A DNA stretch of 64,000 bases from Sphingomonadales bacterium (GTDB lineage Bacteria > Pseudomonadota > Alphaproteobacteria > Sphingomonadales > Sphingomonadaceae). Below, piece by piece: positions 49,335-58,735 of this stretch. Position numbers and translations under genes: made by a program. The stretch is from positions 1 through 64,000 of the forward strand of contig JAFLDB010000011.1 of assembly GCA_017302615.1 (NCBI GenBank), given 5' to 3'. How positions within the stretch are numbered: position 1 is the first letter of the stretch; every line of letters begins with the position of its first letter. Below the pieces are notes generated by a model, which was not told where the DNA came from, searched no databases, and was given only the letters and a program-made list of their open reading frames with translations.

Positions 49335-49347
49335 AGGAGTAGGACGG

Positions 49348-50520
49348 ATGGAAGCGCCCTTGTTCGATCAGTGGCGCGCCCGCTCGCCACATTACGACGA
49401 CAGCCACGAGGCGGTCTGCGACACTGTCCGCGCCTTTGTGGCCAAGGAAATCACCCCCAACGTCGACAAGTGGGAAGCCGCCGGGCAGCTGCCGCGCGAC
49501 TTGCACCGCAAGGCGGCTGAGGCCGGCATCATCGGCCTCAATTACCCGGAGGAATTCGGCGGCACCGGCAATGCCTTCACCCTGTTCCACTCCCTGGTCC
49601 AGACCGAGGAACTGGCCCGGCCCGGTGCTGGCGGGATCTGCGCCTCGCTGATGACCCACGGGATCGGCCTGCCGCCGATCCTCGCCATGGGCAGCCCGGA
49701 ACTGCAGCGCCGGATCGCCCCGGCGGTGCTGGCGGGTGAGAAACTGATCTGCCTGGGGATTACCGAACCGGGCGGGGGGTCCGACGTGGCGCAGCTGCGC
49801 ACCAAGGCGGAACGCAAGGGCGCCAGCTATATCGTCAACGGCGAGAAGACCTACATCACCACCGGCATGCGGGCCGATTACATCACCCTGGCGGTCCGCA
49901 CCGGCGGACCCGGCTTTGGCGGGATTTCGCTGCTGCTGGTGGAACTGGACCGCCCCGGGGTTACCCGGACGGCGCTTGCCAAGATGGGCTGGCACGCCAG
50001 CGATACGGCGACGATCCATTTCGACAATGTCGAAGTGCCGGCGGAAAACCTGATCGGGCCGGAGAACGGCGGATTTGCCGGGATCATGCGCAATTTCAAC
50101 GGCGAGCGGCTGGGGATGAGCCAGCAGGCCGTGGCCTTTGCCCGGATCTGCTATGAGGACGCGCTCGACTGGGCGCGGCAACGGGAAACCTTCGGCAAGC
50201 CGCTGATCACCAACCAGGTGATCCGTCACAAGCTGGCCGACATGGTCCGCCGGATCCAGGCCAGCCAGGCCTGGATCGACCACTGCGCCTGGACCGTGCT
50301 GAACGACTGCGCCTTTCCCGGCGACTTTGCCCTGCTGAAAGTGCAGGCGACCCAGACCATGGAATTCTGCGCCCGCGAAGCCTGCCAGATCCTGGGCGGG
50401 GCCAGCTTTATGCGCGGCGGCCGGGTGGAACGGATCTACCGCGAAGTCCGCGTGATGGCGATCGGCGGCGGCAGCGAGGAGATCATGTTCGATCTGGCCA
50501 GCCGGCAGTACCGGTTCTGA
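49348..50520 (+). CDS. Acyl-CoA dehydrogenase
   Basis: A 390-residue FAD enzyme oxidising acyl-CoA to enoyl-CoA. Seen are the FAD-binding LGITEPGGGSDVAQL, GEKTYITTGMRADY, GERLGMSQQAVAFAR, and the C-terminal IGGGSEEIMFDL region of the catalytic base loop. It starts 13 bases after dcd with GGAG upstream. The shared transcript with dcd appears incidental; by content it belongs to the downstream catabolic genes. Confidence 0.94.
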   Translation: MEAPLFDQWRARSPHYDDSHEAVCDTVRAFVAKEITPNVDKWEAAGQLPRDLHRKAAEAGIIGLNYPEEFGGTGNAFTLFHSLVQTEELARPGAGGICASLMTHGIGLPPILAMGSPELQRRIAPAVLAGEKLICLGITEPGGGSDVAQLRTKAERKGASYIVNGEKTYITTGMRADYITLAVRTGGPGFGGISLLLVELDRPGVTRTALAKMGWHASDTATIHFDNVEVPAENLIGPENGGFAGIMRNFNGERLGMSQQAVAFARICYEDALDWARQRETFGKPLITNQVIRHKLADMVRRIQASQAWIDHCAWTVLNDCAFPGDFALLKVQATQTMEFCAREACQILGGASFMRGGRVERIYREVRVMAIGGGSEEIMFDLASRQYRF

Positions 50521-50695
50521 TTTCAAGTGCTGTTTTGGCGCGGCCAGAACTGAGCGGGCCGGTGCTGCCCTCGCGTAAGCGGATCAAACCTCAACCTTCC
50601 GTAACGTCCGCCGAAACCCGTTTTACATTGCCACCGGATTGTGGCCTTCTGGCCCCAATCCCGCCGCCAGATTCGGGACCTGAGGAGAGTTTGAC

Positions 50696-51874
50696 ATGAC
50701 TGCCAAGGCAGACCGTCCCTACGATATCGTTGTCTATGGCGCGACCGGGTACACCGGCCGCCTGGTGGCTGAATACCTGGCCCACCATTACCAGGGCAAA
50801 GGTCCGAAGTGGGCCATGGCCGGGCGCAGCGCGGACAAGCTGGCCGAAGTGCGGGACCTGATCGGTGCGCCGGCCGATACCCCGCTGGTGGTCGCCAATT
50901 CGGACGATCCGGCAAGCATGCAGGCGCTGGCGGAAAGCACCCGCGTGGTCGTCACCACGGTAGGCCCCTATCAGCTTTATGGCGAGCCGCTGCTCAAGGC
51001 CTGCGTCGCGGCCGGAACCGACTATGCCGACCTGTGCGGCGAACCGGGCTGGATGCGCGAGATGATCGACAAGTACCACGATGCCGCCAAGGCTTCGGGC
51101 GCCCGGATCGCCTTCTCATCCGGCTTTGATTCGATCCCGTTCGATCTCGGCGTCTTCATGCTGCAGAAGGAAGCCAAGGCCCGCCACGGCAGCCCGGCAC
51201 CGCGCGTCAAGGGCCGGGTCCGGGCGATGCAGGGCACCTTCTCCGGCGGGACGGCGGCCAGCCTGACCGAAACGATGAAGGCCGTGGCCAGGAACCCGTC
51301 GCTGATCAAGATCCTGCAAAGCCCGTTCGGCCTGACCCCGGGCTTTGAAGGGCCTTCGCAGCCGATGGGGCTGATGCCGGAGTACGATGAAAGCGTCGGC
51401 AAGTGGGCCGCGCCGTTCATCATGGCCACGATCAACACCAAGAATGTCCATCGCACCAATTTCCTGCTGGGCCATCCCTATGGCGCGGACTTCAAGTATG
51501 ACGAGATGATGCTGACCAGCGCGGGCGAGATCGGTGAAAAGGCCGCCCATGCCGTGGCCGAAATGCTGAAGAACCCGTTTGGCGCGAAGCCGCCCAAGCC
51601 GGGCGAAGGGCCGAGCAAGGAAGAGCGCGAGAACGGCTTTTACGACGTGCTGTTCATCGGCGAATGGCCGGACGGCAAGTCCATCCGCTACGGGGTCAAG
51701 GGCCGCTACGATCCGGGCTATGGCTCGACCAGCCGGATGATTGCCGAAACCGGCATTGCCCTGCTCGATTGCAAAGCTGAAGGCGGCGTCTCGCTGCCCG
51801 GCGCACTGCTGGGCGAGGCGCTGGTCCAGCGCTTGCAGGACCATGCCGAGATCACTTTCGCGGTGGAGGACTGA
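50696..51874 (+). CDS. Saccharopine dehydrogenase-like / trans-acting enoyl reductase family protein
   Basis: A 392-residue Rossmann protein with YGATGYTGRLVAEYL at residues 13-27 and AGRSADKL. TTVGPYQLYGEPLLKAC and CGEPGWMREM are the blocks typical of the saccharopine-dehydrogenase-like family. The family includes mycobacterial trans-acting enoyl reductases, so an acyl-reducing role is possible. It begins a run of catabolic genes with the LEH-like protein two bases downstream. Confidence 0.85.
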   Translation: MTAKADRPYDIVVYGATGYTGRLVAEYLAHHYQGKGPKWAMAGRSADKLAEVRDLIGAPADTPLVVANSDDPASMQALAESTRVVVTTVGPYQLYGEPLLKACVAAGTDYADLCGEPGWMREMIDKYHDAAKASGARIAFSSGFDSIPFDLGVFMLQKEAKARHGSPAPRVKGRVRAMQGTFSGGTAASLTETMKAVARNPSLIKILQSPFGLTPGFEGPSQPMGLMPEYDESVGKWAAPFIMATINTKNVHRTNFLLGHPYGADFKYDEMMLTSAGEIGEKAAHAVAEMLKNPFGAKPPKPGEGPSKEERENGFYDVLFIGEWPDGKSIRYGVKGRYDPGYGSTSRMIAETGIALLDCKAEGGVSLPGALLGEALVQRLQDHAEITFAVED

Positions 51875-51876
51875 CC

Positions 51877-52248
51877 ATGTCCGCCAACGAACAGGTGGTG
51901 CGCGACTTCATTGCCGCCTGGTCGCGGCTCGATGTCGAGGAACTGGTCGGTTACTTCGCGCCGGACGGCACCTATTACAACATGCCGCTGTCCCCGGTCA
52001 GCGGGCATGATGCGCTGCGGCAGTTCATTGCCGGGTTCGCCGGGGGCTGGGCCAGCACGGAATGGGAAGTGCTGCACCTGGTTTCCAGCGGGGACGTGGT
52101 GATTGCCGAACGGGTCGACCGCACGGTTACCAAGGATGGCAAGCCGGTCGATCTGCCGTGCTGCGGGGTGTTCGAACTGGAAGGCGGCAAGATCAGGGTC
52201 TGGCGCGATTACTTCGACATGGGCACCTACATGAAGGCCCTGACGTGA
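51877..52248 (+). CDS. Limonene-1,2-epoxide hydrolase-like protein (SnoaL fold)
   Basis: A 123-residue protein with the cone-shaped fold of limonene epoxide hydrolase. It opens VRDFIAAWSRLDVEELVGYF; the catalytic arginine and aspartate lie in ERVDR (about residues 71-75) and the second aspartate in VWRDYFDMG (about 108-116). The Asp-Arg-Asp triad is therefore complete. It fits a terpene- or epoxide-handling pathway next to two MFS transporters and the P450-rich background. Confidence 0.85.
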   Translation: MSANEQVVRDFIAAWSRLDVEELVGYFAPDGTYYNMPLSPVSGHDALRQFIAGFAGGWASTEWEVLHLVSSGDVVIAERVDRTVTKDGKPVDLPCCGVFELEGGKIRVWRDYFDMGTYMKALT

Positions 52249-52266
52249 TGGTAGCGGCCTGATCCC

Positions 52267-53499
52267 ATGAAACCGGCACTGCCCGCCCTGACGGGCGAAT
52301 TCCGCGATGGCTGGCGGATCCTGCTGGGCGCGGCGCTGGCCGCGGGCACCGGCGTGGGCATGGTGTTCCTCAATTTTTCGATGTTCATCCTGCCGCTGTC
52401 GCAGGAACTGGGCGTCAGCCGGGGCGATCTCGGCTCGGTCCAGGCGCTGATCGTCACCGCGGCGCTGGGCGCGCCGGTGATGGGCCGGGCGGCGGACCTG
52501 TTCGGAGTGCGCCGGGTCTTTGTATTCTGCACTCTGGTGGTGGCCTGCGTCCACCTGCTGGCGGCGACCTATGCCAGCAGCCTGCTGCACATGGCCATGT
52601 CGATCGCGGCGACCGGGTTCTTCGGCATTGGATCGACCGCGGTGGTCCTGACCCGCCCGATCAACGCCCATTTCCGCGAGCATCGCGGCAAGGCGCTGGG
52701 CCTGATGGCGGTGGGCATCGCGCTGGTTTCGATGACCTCGCCGCCGTTGATCCAGTGGCTGATTGACAATCACGGCTGGCGCGCGGGTTTTGTCGGCTTT
52801 GCAGCGGCCTCGGTCGGGGTCGGGATTCCGGCGGTGCTGCTGCTGATCCCGCGCGGCGGGCGGGCCGGCAGCGGGATCGGCGCGGCGCCGTCCGGCGAGG
52901 ACGGCGGGCGCGATTCCAGCTTCCTGAAGGAACGGGATTTCTGGCTGCTGACCATGTCGACCATTACCATGAGCCTGGCGACGGCAGGGACGGTCAGCCA
53001 GTTGGCCCCGATGGTGATCGACGAAGGGATCGACGCGAAAACCGCCGCGCTGGCGCTGTCATTCTTTGCCGGCGGGCAGTTTGCCGGGCGGCTGGTCGGC
53101 GGCTGGCTGCTCGATCTGTTCGAGCCGCGCCGGGTGGCCTTTTTCCTGACCCTGATGCCGGCAATCGGCTTTGTCATCCTGCTTTCAACCCACGGGGTCG
53201 TGGCGGCCGCCTTGCTCGCCGCGGCGATCATCGGGCTGCAGCAGGGGGCAGAGCTGGACATCTTCGCCTATTTCGTCGGCCGCCGGTTCGATGCGGCGCG
53301 CTATGGCACGATCTATGGCGCGCTGGCCGGGCTGGGGTGGATCGGCAATGTCGGCGGGATGCTGGGCATGGGGCGGATCTATGACGCCTTCGGCAGCTAT
53401 GCGCCGGCCCAGGTGATGGGCATTGTCGCGCTGGTGGTCGCCGCGGTGCTGGTGCTGCTGGTCCGCCTGCCCGATCTGCCGCAAGCGCGCCCGGCATGA
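52267..53499 (+). CDS. MFS transporter (first tandem copy)
   Basis: A 410-residue transporter with about twelve membrane helices. It opens GVGMVFLNFSMFILPLSQELGVSRGDL and has an A-loop-like GRAADLFGVRRVF. A central cytoplasmic loop (GGRAGSGIGAAPSGEDGG) and a conserved KERDFWLL start of the second half are present. Resembles oxalate/monocarboxylate-type carriers. It overlaps the second MFS gene by ATGA and is similar to it along most of the length, including the GAELDIFAYFVGRRFD versus GAEVDIFAYFVARRFD block. Confidence 0.9.
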   Translation: MKPALPALTGEFRDGWRILLGAALAAGTGVGMVFLNFSMFILPLSQELGVSRGDLGSVQALIVTAALGAPVMGRAADLFGVRRVFVFCTLVVACVHLLAATYASSLLHMAMSIAATGFFGIGSTAVVLTRPINAHFREHRGKALGLMAVGIALVSMTSPPLIQWLIDNHGWRAGFVGFAAASVGVGIPAVLLLIPRGGRAGSGIGAAPSGEDGGRDSSFLKERDFWLLTMSTITMSLATAGTVSQLAPMVIDEGIDAKTAALALSFFAGGQFAGRLVGGWLLDLFEPRRVAFFLTLMPAIGFVILLSTHGVVAAALLAAAIIGLQQGAELDIFAYFVGRRFDAARYGTIYGALAGLGWIGNVGGMLGMGRIYDAFGSYAPAQVMGIVALVVAAVLVLLVRLPDLPQARPA

Positions 53500-54713
53500 G
53501 CGGGCCGGCGCCCGCCCCTGCGGACAGCGAATGGCGGGTCGGCTGGCGGATCGTCGCCAGCATGGCGCTGGCCAACGGCACCGGCATTTCGCTGCTGTTC
53601 TTCACCTTCAGCATGTTTCTGCTGCCGATCGCGGCGGAGCTGAACCTTTCCCGTGGAGAGATCGGGCTGGTCCAGGCCCTGATCATCACTGCGGCAATCG
53701 GTGCGCCGGTGCTGGGGCGGATCACCGACAAGCTGGGCTTCCGCCCGGTGTTCATTTTCGCCACCCTGGCGCTGGGTGCGATCGAGCTGGGCCAGTCGCG
53801 GCTGGTCGATGACCTGCCCAGCCTGGCGCTCAGCGTCGCGCTCGCCGGACTGATCGGCGGCGGGGCCACTGCCGTGCTGCTGACCCGCCCGGTCAATGCC
53901 CATTTCCGGCGCTATCGCGGCATCGCCCTGGGGCTGGTTGCGGCGGGATCGTCGGTGGCGACGATGATCGTTCCGCCGTTCCTGCACCATGTGATCGAGA
54001 CCGAGGGCTGGCGGCAGGGTTTTGTGCTGCTGGCCACCATCGCGTGTGTCGTTGGTATGCCCCTGGTGTTGCTGTTGTTACCGCGCGGTGTGGCCACTGT
54101 CCCCCGTGGTCCGCTGGCCAGCGGGCTCGGCGCGGAGCCCTCGCGGCCATTCCTTAAAGAGCGCGATTTCTGGCTGCTGGTCGGGGCCAACATCCTCGCC
54201 GCGCTGTCGATTTCCGGCACCATCAGCCAGCTCTCCCCGATGGTGCAGGACGAGCGCTTGTCGGCCCAGACCGCGGCTTTCGGCCTTTCGCTGTTCGCTT
54301 TCGGCCAGCTTGGCGGCAAGCTGTTCGGCGGCTTCGCGCTCGACCGGTTCGATCCGCGCCGGGTGGCCGTGTTGATGACCTTGCTGCCCGCCACCGGTTT
54401 CCTGCTGTTCCTGCTCGATACCGGCACTGCCTGGCCCGTGCTGCTGGCCTGTGTCCTGATCGGAGTATTGCAGGGCGCCGAGGTTGATATCTTTGCCTAT
54501 TTCGTAGCACGGCGGTTCGATCTGGCGCAGTACGGCACGGTGTTCGGCGCGCTGCACGGGTTCGGCTGGCTGGGTACGGCGGCCGGGATCACGCTGTTCG
54601 GTTTCACGTTCGACCTGTTCGGAAGCTATGAACCGATCCAGCTGGGCGCGGTGCTGCTGCTGGCGTTCTCGACCCTGCTGTTCCTGCCGATCAGGCTGCG
54701 GAACGAAGTCTAG
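53496..54713 (+). CDS. MFS transporter (second tandem copy)
   Basis: A 405-residue paralogue of the preceding gene with the same half-structure (LFFTFSMFLLPIAAELNLSRGEIG, KERDFWLLVGANI, GAEVDIFAYFVARRFD). The two are clearly products of tandem duplication and may form a pair or have split substrates. It is convergent with the TetR gene, stops sharing CTAG. The substrate is probably the acid or lactone taken up for the neighbouring dioxygenase pathway, by position only. Confidence 0.9.
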   Translation: MSGPAPAPADSEWRVGWRIVASMALANGTGISLLFFTFSMFLLPIAAELNLSRGEIGLVQALIITAAIGAPVLGRITDKLGFRPVFIFATLALGAIELGQSRLVDDLPSLALSVALAGLIGGGATAVLLTRPVNAHFRRYRGIALGLVAAGSSVATMIVPPFLHHVIETEGWRQGFVLLATIACVVGMPLVLLLLPRGVATVPRGPLASGLGAEPSRPFLKERDFWLLVGANILAALSISGTISQLSPMVQDERLSAQTAAFGLSLFAFGQLGGKLFGGFALDRFDPRRVAVLMTLLPATGFLLFLLDTGTAWPVLLACVLIGVLQGAEVDIFAYFVARRFDLAQYGTVFGALHGFGWLGTAAGITLFGFTFDLFGSYEPIQLGAVLLLAFSTLLFLPIRLRNEV

Positions 54714-55339
54714 AGCGCAGCCGAAACCTCTGCTGCAACAGCTTGGGCGCGCGGTTCCGGCACGCCCAGGCCGGTCAGCCCCAGCACCAGCATTTCGCGC
54801 AGGCGCCGGGCCGCATCGGCGCGGTTCGGACGCCGCTCGATTACGTTGAGCTGGATGATCTGGCACAGCCCCAGCCAGTACCGCACCCCGCTGCGCGCCG
54901 CCTCTGGCCGGGCCAGACCGGCGGCAATCAGCGCCTCGATATCGGCACGGATGCCGCGGTTCAGGTCGTGGTCGATGCCGGTCGCCAGTTCCAGCCCGCG
55001 CAGCATCACGATCGCCTGCTTGCGCTCATCGAGCGCGAAGGCCGCCGCCACCCGCATGCCCCCGGCCAGCCGCAGCGCGGGATCGGTGACCCCGGCATTG
55101 GCGGTGCCCACCCGCTCTTCCACTTCGGCCCGGACTGCTGCGCCGATTGCGACGGCAAAGCCCTGCTTGTCGGTGAAGTGATTGAAAAAACTGCCCTTGG
55201 CCACGCCCGCGCGGGCGACGATGTCGTCGATCGCAATGGCATCGATCGGCCGTTCGGCCAGCAGCTCGAACCCGGCAGCGAGCAGGGCCGCACGGGTGCG
55301 GGCGGCGCGCGGATTGATGGTCGGGACGGTGCTGGCCAT
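54710..55339 (-). CDS. TetR family transcriptional regulator
   Basis: A 209-residue repressor with helix-turn-helix (RTRAALLAAGFELLAERPID, then IVARAGVAKGSFFNHFTDKQ) at about residues 14-60 and a helical sensor domain. The start ATG 55339 is chosen; a TTG at 55366 would extend into the first operator. Twin palindromes at 55359 and 55385 lie between it and the divergent dioxygenase gene, so it very probably represses both directions until an inducer binds. Confidence 0.9.
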   Translation of the reverse strand: MASTVPTINPRAARTRAALLAAGFELLAERPIDAIAIDDIVARAGVAKGSFFNHFTDKQGFAVAIGAAVRAEVEERVGTANAGVTDPALRLAGGMRVAAAFALDERKQAIVMLRGLELATGIDHDLNRGIRADIEALIAAGLARPEAARSGVRYWLGLCQIIQLNVIERRPNRADAARRLREMLVLGLTGLGVPEPRAQAVAAEVSAAL

Positions 55340-55358
55340 GGCCCTCTTATTGCCGGAC

Positions 55359-55400
55359 TTGACCAAATGGTCAATTCATTCTAGTTGACCATTCAGTCAA
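55359..55400. promoter_or_regulatory. Twin TetR operators in the divergent intergenic region
   Basis: TTGACC-AAAT-GGTCAA (55359-55374, perfect) and TTGACC-ATTC-AGTCAA (55385-55400, one mismatch in the arms) are 26 bp apart centre to centre. They lie between the TetR start and the dioxygenase start. Two evenly spaced TTGAC-x-GTCAA sites are a typical TetR arrangement. Confidence 0.75.
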
Positions 55401-55429
55401 TAACGAATCGACGGGAGGGGACACGGACC

Positions 55430-56449
55430 ATGAGCGTGATCCGCATCGAAGATATCGCCCACGTCCGCTATGCCGCGCCAGACTTGGCCGCCATGCGCGC
55501 ATTTCTGGACGATTTCGGCCTGCGCACCTTCGAGGATGGCGGACGGCTCTATGGCAAGGGCAGCGACGGGCGGCCGTTTCTCCACGTGACCGAACCGGGC
55601 GAGGCGAAGTTCCTTGCCGTTGGCTTTCGCGCCGAGACGGTCGCGGATCTGGAGAAGCTGGCCGCGCACGAGGGCGTGGCGGTAGACGACCTGGCCGAAC
55701 CCGGCGGCGGCAAGATCGTCCGCCTGACCGATCCCGATGGTTACACGGTGGAGGTGGTGGCTGGGCAGGCCAAGGATGCGGCGGCGCCGCTACCGGCCGA
55801 CCAGCCGTTCAACACCGCCGCCGCCAAGCCGCGCTTCCGCCAGCCGGTGCGGCTTGATCCCGCCCCGGCCCACGTCAAGCGGATCGGCCATGCCGTGCTG
55901 AAGGTGCGCGACTTCCGCAAGTCGGAGAAGTGGTACAAGGACCGCTTCGGGTTCCTGACTTCGGACGAGGTCGAGGCCGCCAAGGACGTGCCGTTGGGGG
56001 CCTTCATGCGCTGTGACCGGGGCGACAAGCCGGCCGATCACCACACCCTGTTCCTGGCCCAGCTGCCGGGCGAACTCGGCATCCTCCATGCCGCCTTTGA
56101 AGTGGCCAACCTCGATGACCTGATGCTGGGTCATCAGCACCTGAAGGCGAAGAAACGCGAGGCCGCCTGGGGTGTCGGGCGGCACATCATGGGCAGCCAG
56201 GTGTTCGATTACTGGAAGGATCCGTTCGGCAACGAGCTGGAACACTGGACCGACGGCGACCTGTTCACCGCTGCCGATCCGCCGCAGAAGATGCCGATGA
56301 GCGCGCTGCTTGCGGTGCAATGGGGCAGCCCGCATCCGATGTTTGCCGGCAAACTGCCGCCGCCACCCGGCCTGATCGCTTTCGTTACCGCCCTGCAACT
56401 GCGCGTGAAGCGCCTGTTTTCCCGCAAGCCCGAGGAGTCCGCCGCATGA
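55430..56449 (+). CDS. VOC-family extradiol (catechol 2,3-) dioxygenase-like protein
   Basis: A 339-residue type I extradiol dioxygenase with two vicinal-oxygen-chelate modules. The catalytic C-terminal module shows the metal triad: histidine in IGHAVLKV (about 153), histidine in HAAFEVAN (about 220) and glutamate in NELEHW (about 271). The N-terminal module (residues 1-115) lacks these ligands, as usual. Start ATG 55430 follows GGGAGGGG; the frame to 55385 runs over an operator. It overlaps the FAH gene by ATGA. Confidence 0.88.
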   Translation: MSVIRIEDIAHVRYAAPDLAAMRAFLDDFGLRTFEDGGRLYGKGSDGRPFLHVTEPGEAKFLAVGFRAETVADLEKLAAHEGVAVDDLAEPGGGKIVRLTDPDGYTVEVVAGQAKDAAAPLPADQPFNTAAAKPRFRQPVRLDPAPAHVKRIGHAVLKVRDFRKSEKWYKDRFGFLTSDEVEAAKDVPLGAFMRCDRGDKPADHHTLFLAQLPGELGILHAAFEVANLDDLMLGHQHLKAKKREAAWGVGRHIMGSQVFDYWKDPFGNELEHWTDGDLFTAADPPQKMPMSALLAVQWGSPHPMFAGKLPPPPGLIAFVTALQLRVKRLFSRKPEESAA

Positions 56450-57285
56450 AGCTTTGTACCTATACCGTGGGCGGCCAGACCCGCACCGGCATCGTCGTGG
56501 GCGATGCCGTGATCGACACCGGCGTGCCGGGCACGATGATCGACCTGATCCGGGACTGGGACGACCTGAAGCCGCAGCTTGAGGCGAAGGCCGCAGCCGG
56601 CGGCGGCGTGCCGCTGGCCTCGGTCAAGCTGGAGGCCCCGGTTCAGCGCCCGGGCAAGATCTTTGCGATCGGCCTCAACTATGCCGACCATATAGAGGAA
56701 TCGAAGCTGGGCACGCCCGAGAAGCAGGTGTGGTTCACCAAGGCCCAGACCAGCGTCAACGGCCCCTACGATCCGATCCAGATCGCGCGCGGCGCCTTCA
56801 CCAACGATTACGAGGCCGAAATGGTCGCGGTGATCGGCAAGGGCGGCAAGCACATTTCCGCCGCCGATGCCTCGGCAGCCGTGTTCGGCTACTGCGTCGG
56901 CAACGACGTGACCGAGCGCATGGCCCAGCACGCCACCCCGCAGTGGTCGTTCGGCAAGAGCTTTGACACCCATGCCCCGATGGGGCCGTGGATCGTCACG
57001 GCAGACGAACTCGGCGATCCCCACACGCTTGGCATCCGCTGCTTCGTCAATGGCGAAAAGCGGCAGGATTCGAACACGCAGCATCTGGTCTTCAATGTCT
57101 GGCAGCAGGTCGAGCACCTTTCGATGGGCATGACGCTGGAGCCGGGCGACTGCCTGTTCACCGGCACCCCCGGCGGGATCGGCGCGGCGATGGATCCGCG
57201 CCAGTTCCTGAAGGCCGGAGACGTGGTGCGGACCGAGATCGACAAGCTGGGCCATATCGAAGGCACCATGGTGGCGGAGGGCTGA
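56446..57285 (+). CDS. Fumarylacetoacetate hydrolase family protein
   Basis: A 279-residue FAH-fold hydrolase or decarboxylase that cleaves ring-fission products. Seen are IGLNYADHIEE, the metal ligands in DYEAEMVAVIGK (E-x-E), GNDVTER, and FTGTPGGIGAAMDP near the C-terminus. The start overlaps the dioxygenase stop, and the FAD hydroxylase follows five bases later. The order supports hydroxylase, ring cleavage, then hydrolysis in one pathway. Confidence 0.92.
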   Translation: MKLCTYTVGGQTRTGIVVGDAVIDTGVPGTMIDLIRDWDDLKPQLEAKAAAGGGVPLASVKLEAPVQRPGKIFAIGLNYADHIEESKLGTPEKQVWFTKAQTSVNGPYDPIQIARGAFTNDYEAEMVAVIGKGGKHISAADASAAVFGYCVGNDVTERMAQHATPQWSFGKSFDTHAPMGPWIVTADELGDPHTLGIRCFVNGEKRQDSNTQHLVFNVWQQVEHLSMGMTLEPGDCLFTGTPGGIGAAMDPRQFLKAGDVVRTEIDKLGHIEGTMVAEG

Positions 57286-57289
57286 TGCC

Positions 57290-58735
57290 ATGGCCGAGGC
57301 GTTCGATTGCGATGTGCTGATCGCCGGGGGCGGACCGACCGGGGTGACTCTGGCGGTGCTGCTCGCCCGGCGCGGGGTCTCGGTGATCGTCGCCGAAAAA
57401 GAGGCGGACATCTATCCGCTGCCGCGCGCCGCGCATATCGACCACGAAGGGATGCGGATCCTGCAGGAAGCCGGGGTGGCCGGTCCGGTCATGGCCGGCA
57501 GCCGCCGGGCCAGCCGCTATGATTTCCTCAACGCGAAAGGCGATCTGCTGCTGCGTTTCGAGGGTGGGGACCAGATTGGCCCGGGCGGCTGGCCGGCCGC
57601 CAACATGATCCACCAGCCCAGCGTCGAGGCCGAACTGCGCGGCGCGCTGGCCGCCTTGCCGCAAGCGCAGCTCCACACCCGCTGGGAGCTGCGCGGGTTC
57701 GAGGACGATGGCACAGGGATCACTGCGCGGATCGCCACGCCCGAGGGGGAAAAGGTGGTCCGCGCCCGCTATCTGGTCGGTGCCGACGGCGCGCGCAGCC
57801 CGGTCCGCGAAGCATCTGGAATCGTGTTCGACGATCTCAATTTCGAGGAGCCCTGGCTGGTGGTCGATGTGCTGGTCGATGACTATTCCAGGCTGCCGAC
57901 CGCCAACCTGCAGATCTGCAATCCCGCGCGCCCCACCACCTGCGTGCTGATGGGCGAAGGGCGGCACCGCTGGGAATTCATGATCCTGCCGGGCGAAACG
58001 GCCGAGCAGGTCAGCGAGGATGCCTTCGTCGAGAAGCTGCTGGAGCCGTGGAACGTCAAGGGTGCGGTGCGGCTGGAACGCAAGGCGGTCTATACCTTCC
58101 GCGCCCGGATCGCGGCCCAGTGGCGCTTGGGATCGGTACTGCTGGCCGGCGATGCCGCGCACCAGACCCCGCCGTTCGCCGGGCAGGGCATGTGTTCGGG
58201 CCTGCGCGATGCGGCCAACCTGGCGTGGAAGCTGGCGGCGGTGATCAAGGACGGTGCGCCCGATGCCCTGCTGGACAGCTATCAGCCGGAACGCGCCCCA
58301 AACCTGCGGGCCACCATCGACATGGCGATCATGATGGGCAAGACCGTCTGCATCACCAGCAAGTGGGGCGCTTTCCTGCGCGACCTGAAGTTCAAGGTGG
58401 GCCGCGCCTTGGGCAAGCTGCCCGATGGACCTCCAGCCTATCCGCCCATTTCGTCGGGCATGATTGTTGCCGGATCGCCTGCTGCGGGGGCCTATTTCCC
58501 CCAGCCCGTTGCGGCGGACGGGACGAAGCTGGATGACGTTCTCGGACCTGGCCACTGGACCATCGCCCGCGAAGACCTGGCCGATCCGCGCCTTGCTCCC
58601 TTTGCCAGGGCGATTGGCGGCTGGCTCGACAAGCAGGGGGCAGAGGCCGCGCTGGTCCGTCCGGACCGCTATGTCTTCGGCACGGGCAGCAAGGCAGAAC
58701 TCGATGCCGCCTGGAATAACCTTGCCGTCGCATGA
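57290..58735 (+). CDS. FAD-dependent aromatic hydroxylase (MhpA-like)
   Basis: A 481-residue class A flavoprotein monooxygenase with GGGPTGVTLAVLLARRG at the N-terminus, the GADGARSPVR motif and the second FAD motif GDAAHQTPPFAGQGMCSGLRD. The latter is typical of 3-(3-hydroxyphenyl)propionate-type hydroxylases. It hydroxylates a phenolic ring next to an existing hydroxyl, giving the catechol for the dioxygenase. It is coupled to the sulfatase by ATGA. Confidence 0.92.
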   Translation: MAEAFDCDVLIAGGGPTGVTLAVLLARRGVSVIVAEKEADIYPLPRAAHIDHEGMRILQEAGVAGPVMAGSRRASRYDFLNAKGDLLLRFEGGDQIGPGGWPAANMIHQPSVEAELRGALAALPQAQLHTRWELRGFEDDGTGITARIATPEGEKVVRARYLVGADGARSPVREASGIVFDDLNFEEPWLVVDVLVDDYSRLPTANLQICNPARPTTCVLMGEGRHRWEFMILPGETAEQVSEDAFVEKLLEPWNVKGAVRLERKAVYTFRARIAAQWRLGSVLLAGDAAHQTPPFAGQGMCSGLRDAANLAWKLAAVIKDGAPDALLDSYQPERAPNLRATIDMAIMMGKTVCITSKWGAFLRDLKFKVGRALGKLPDGPPAYPPISSGMIVAGSPAAGAYFPQPVAADGTKLDDVLGPGHWTIAREDLADPRLAPFARAIGGWLDKQGAEAALVRPDRYVFGTGSKAELDAAWNNLAVA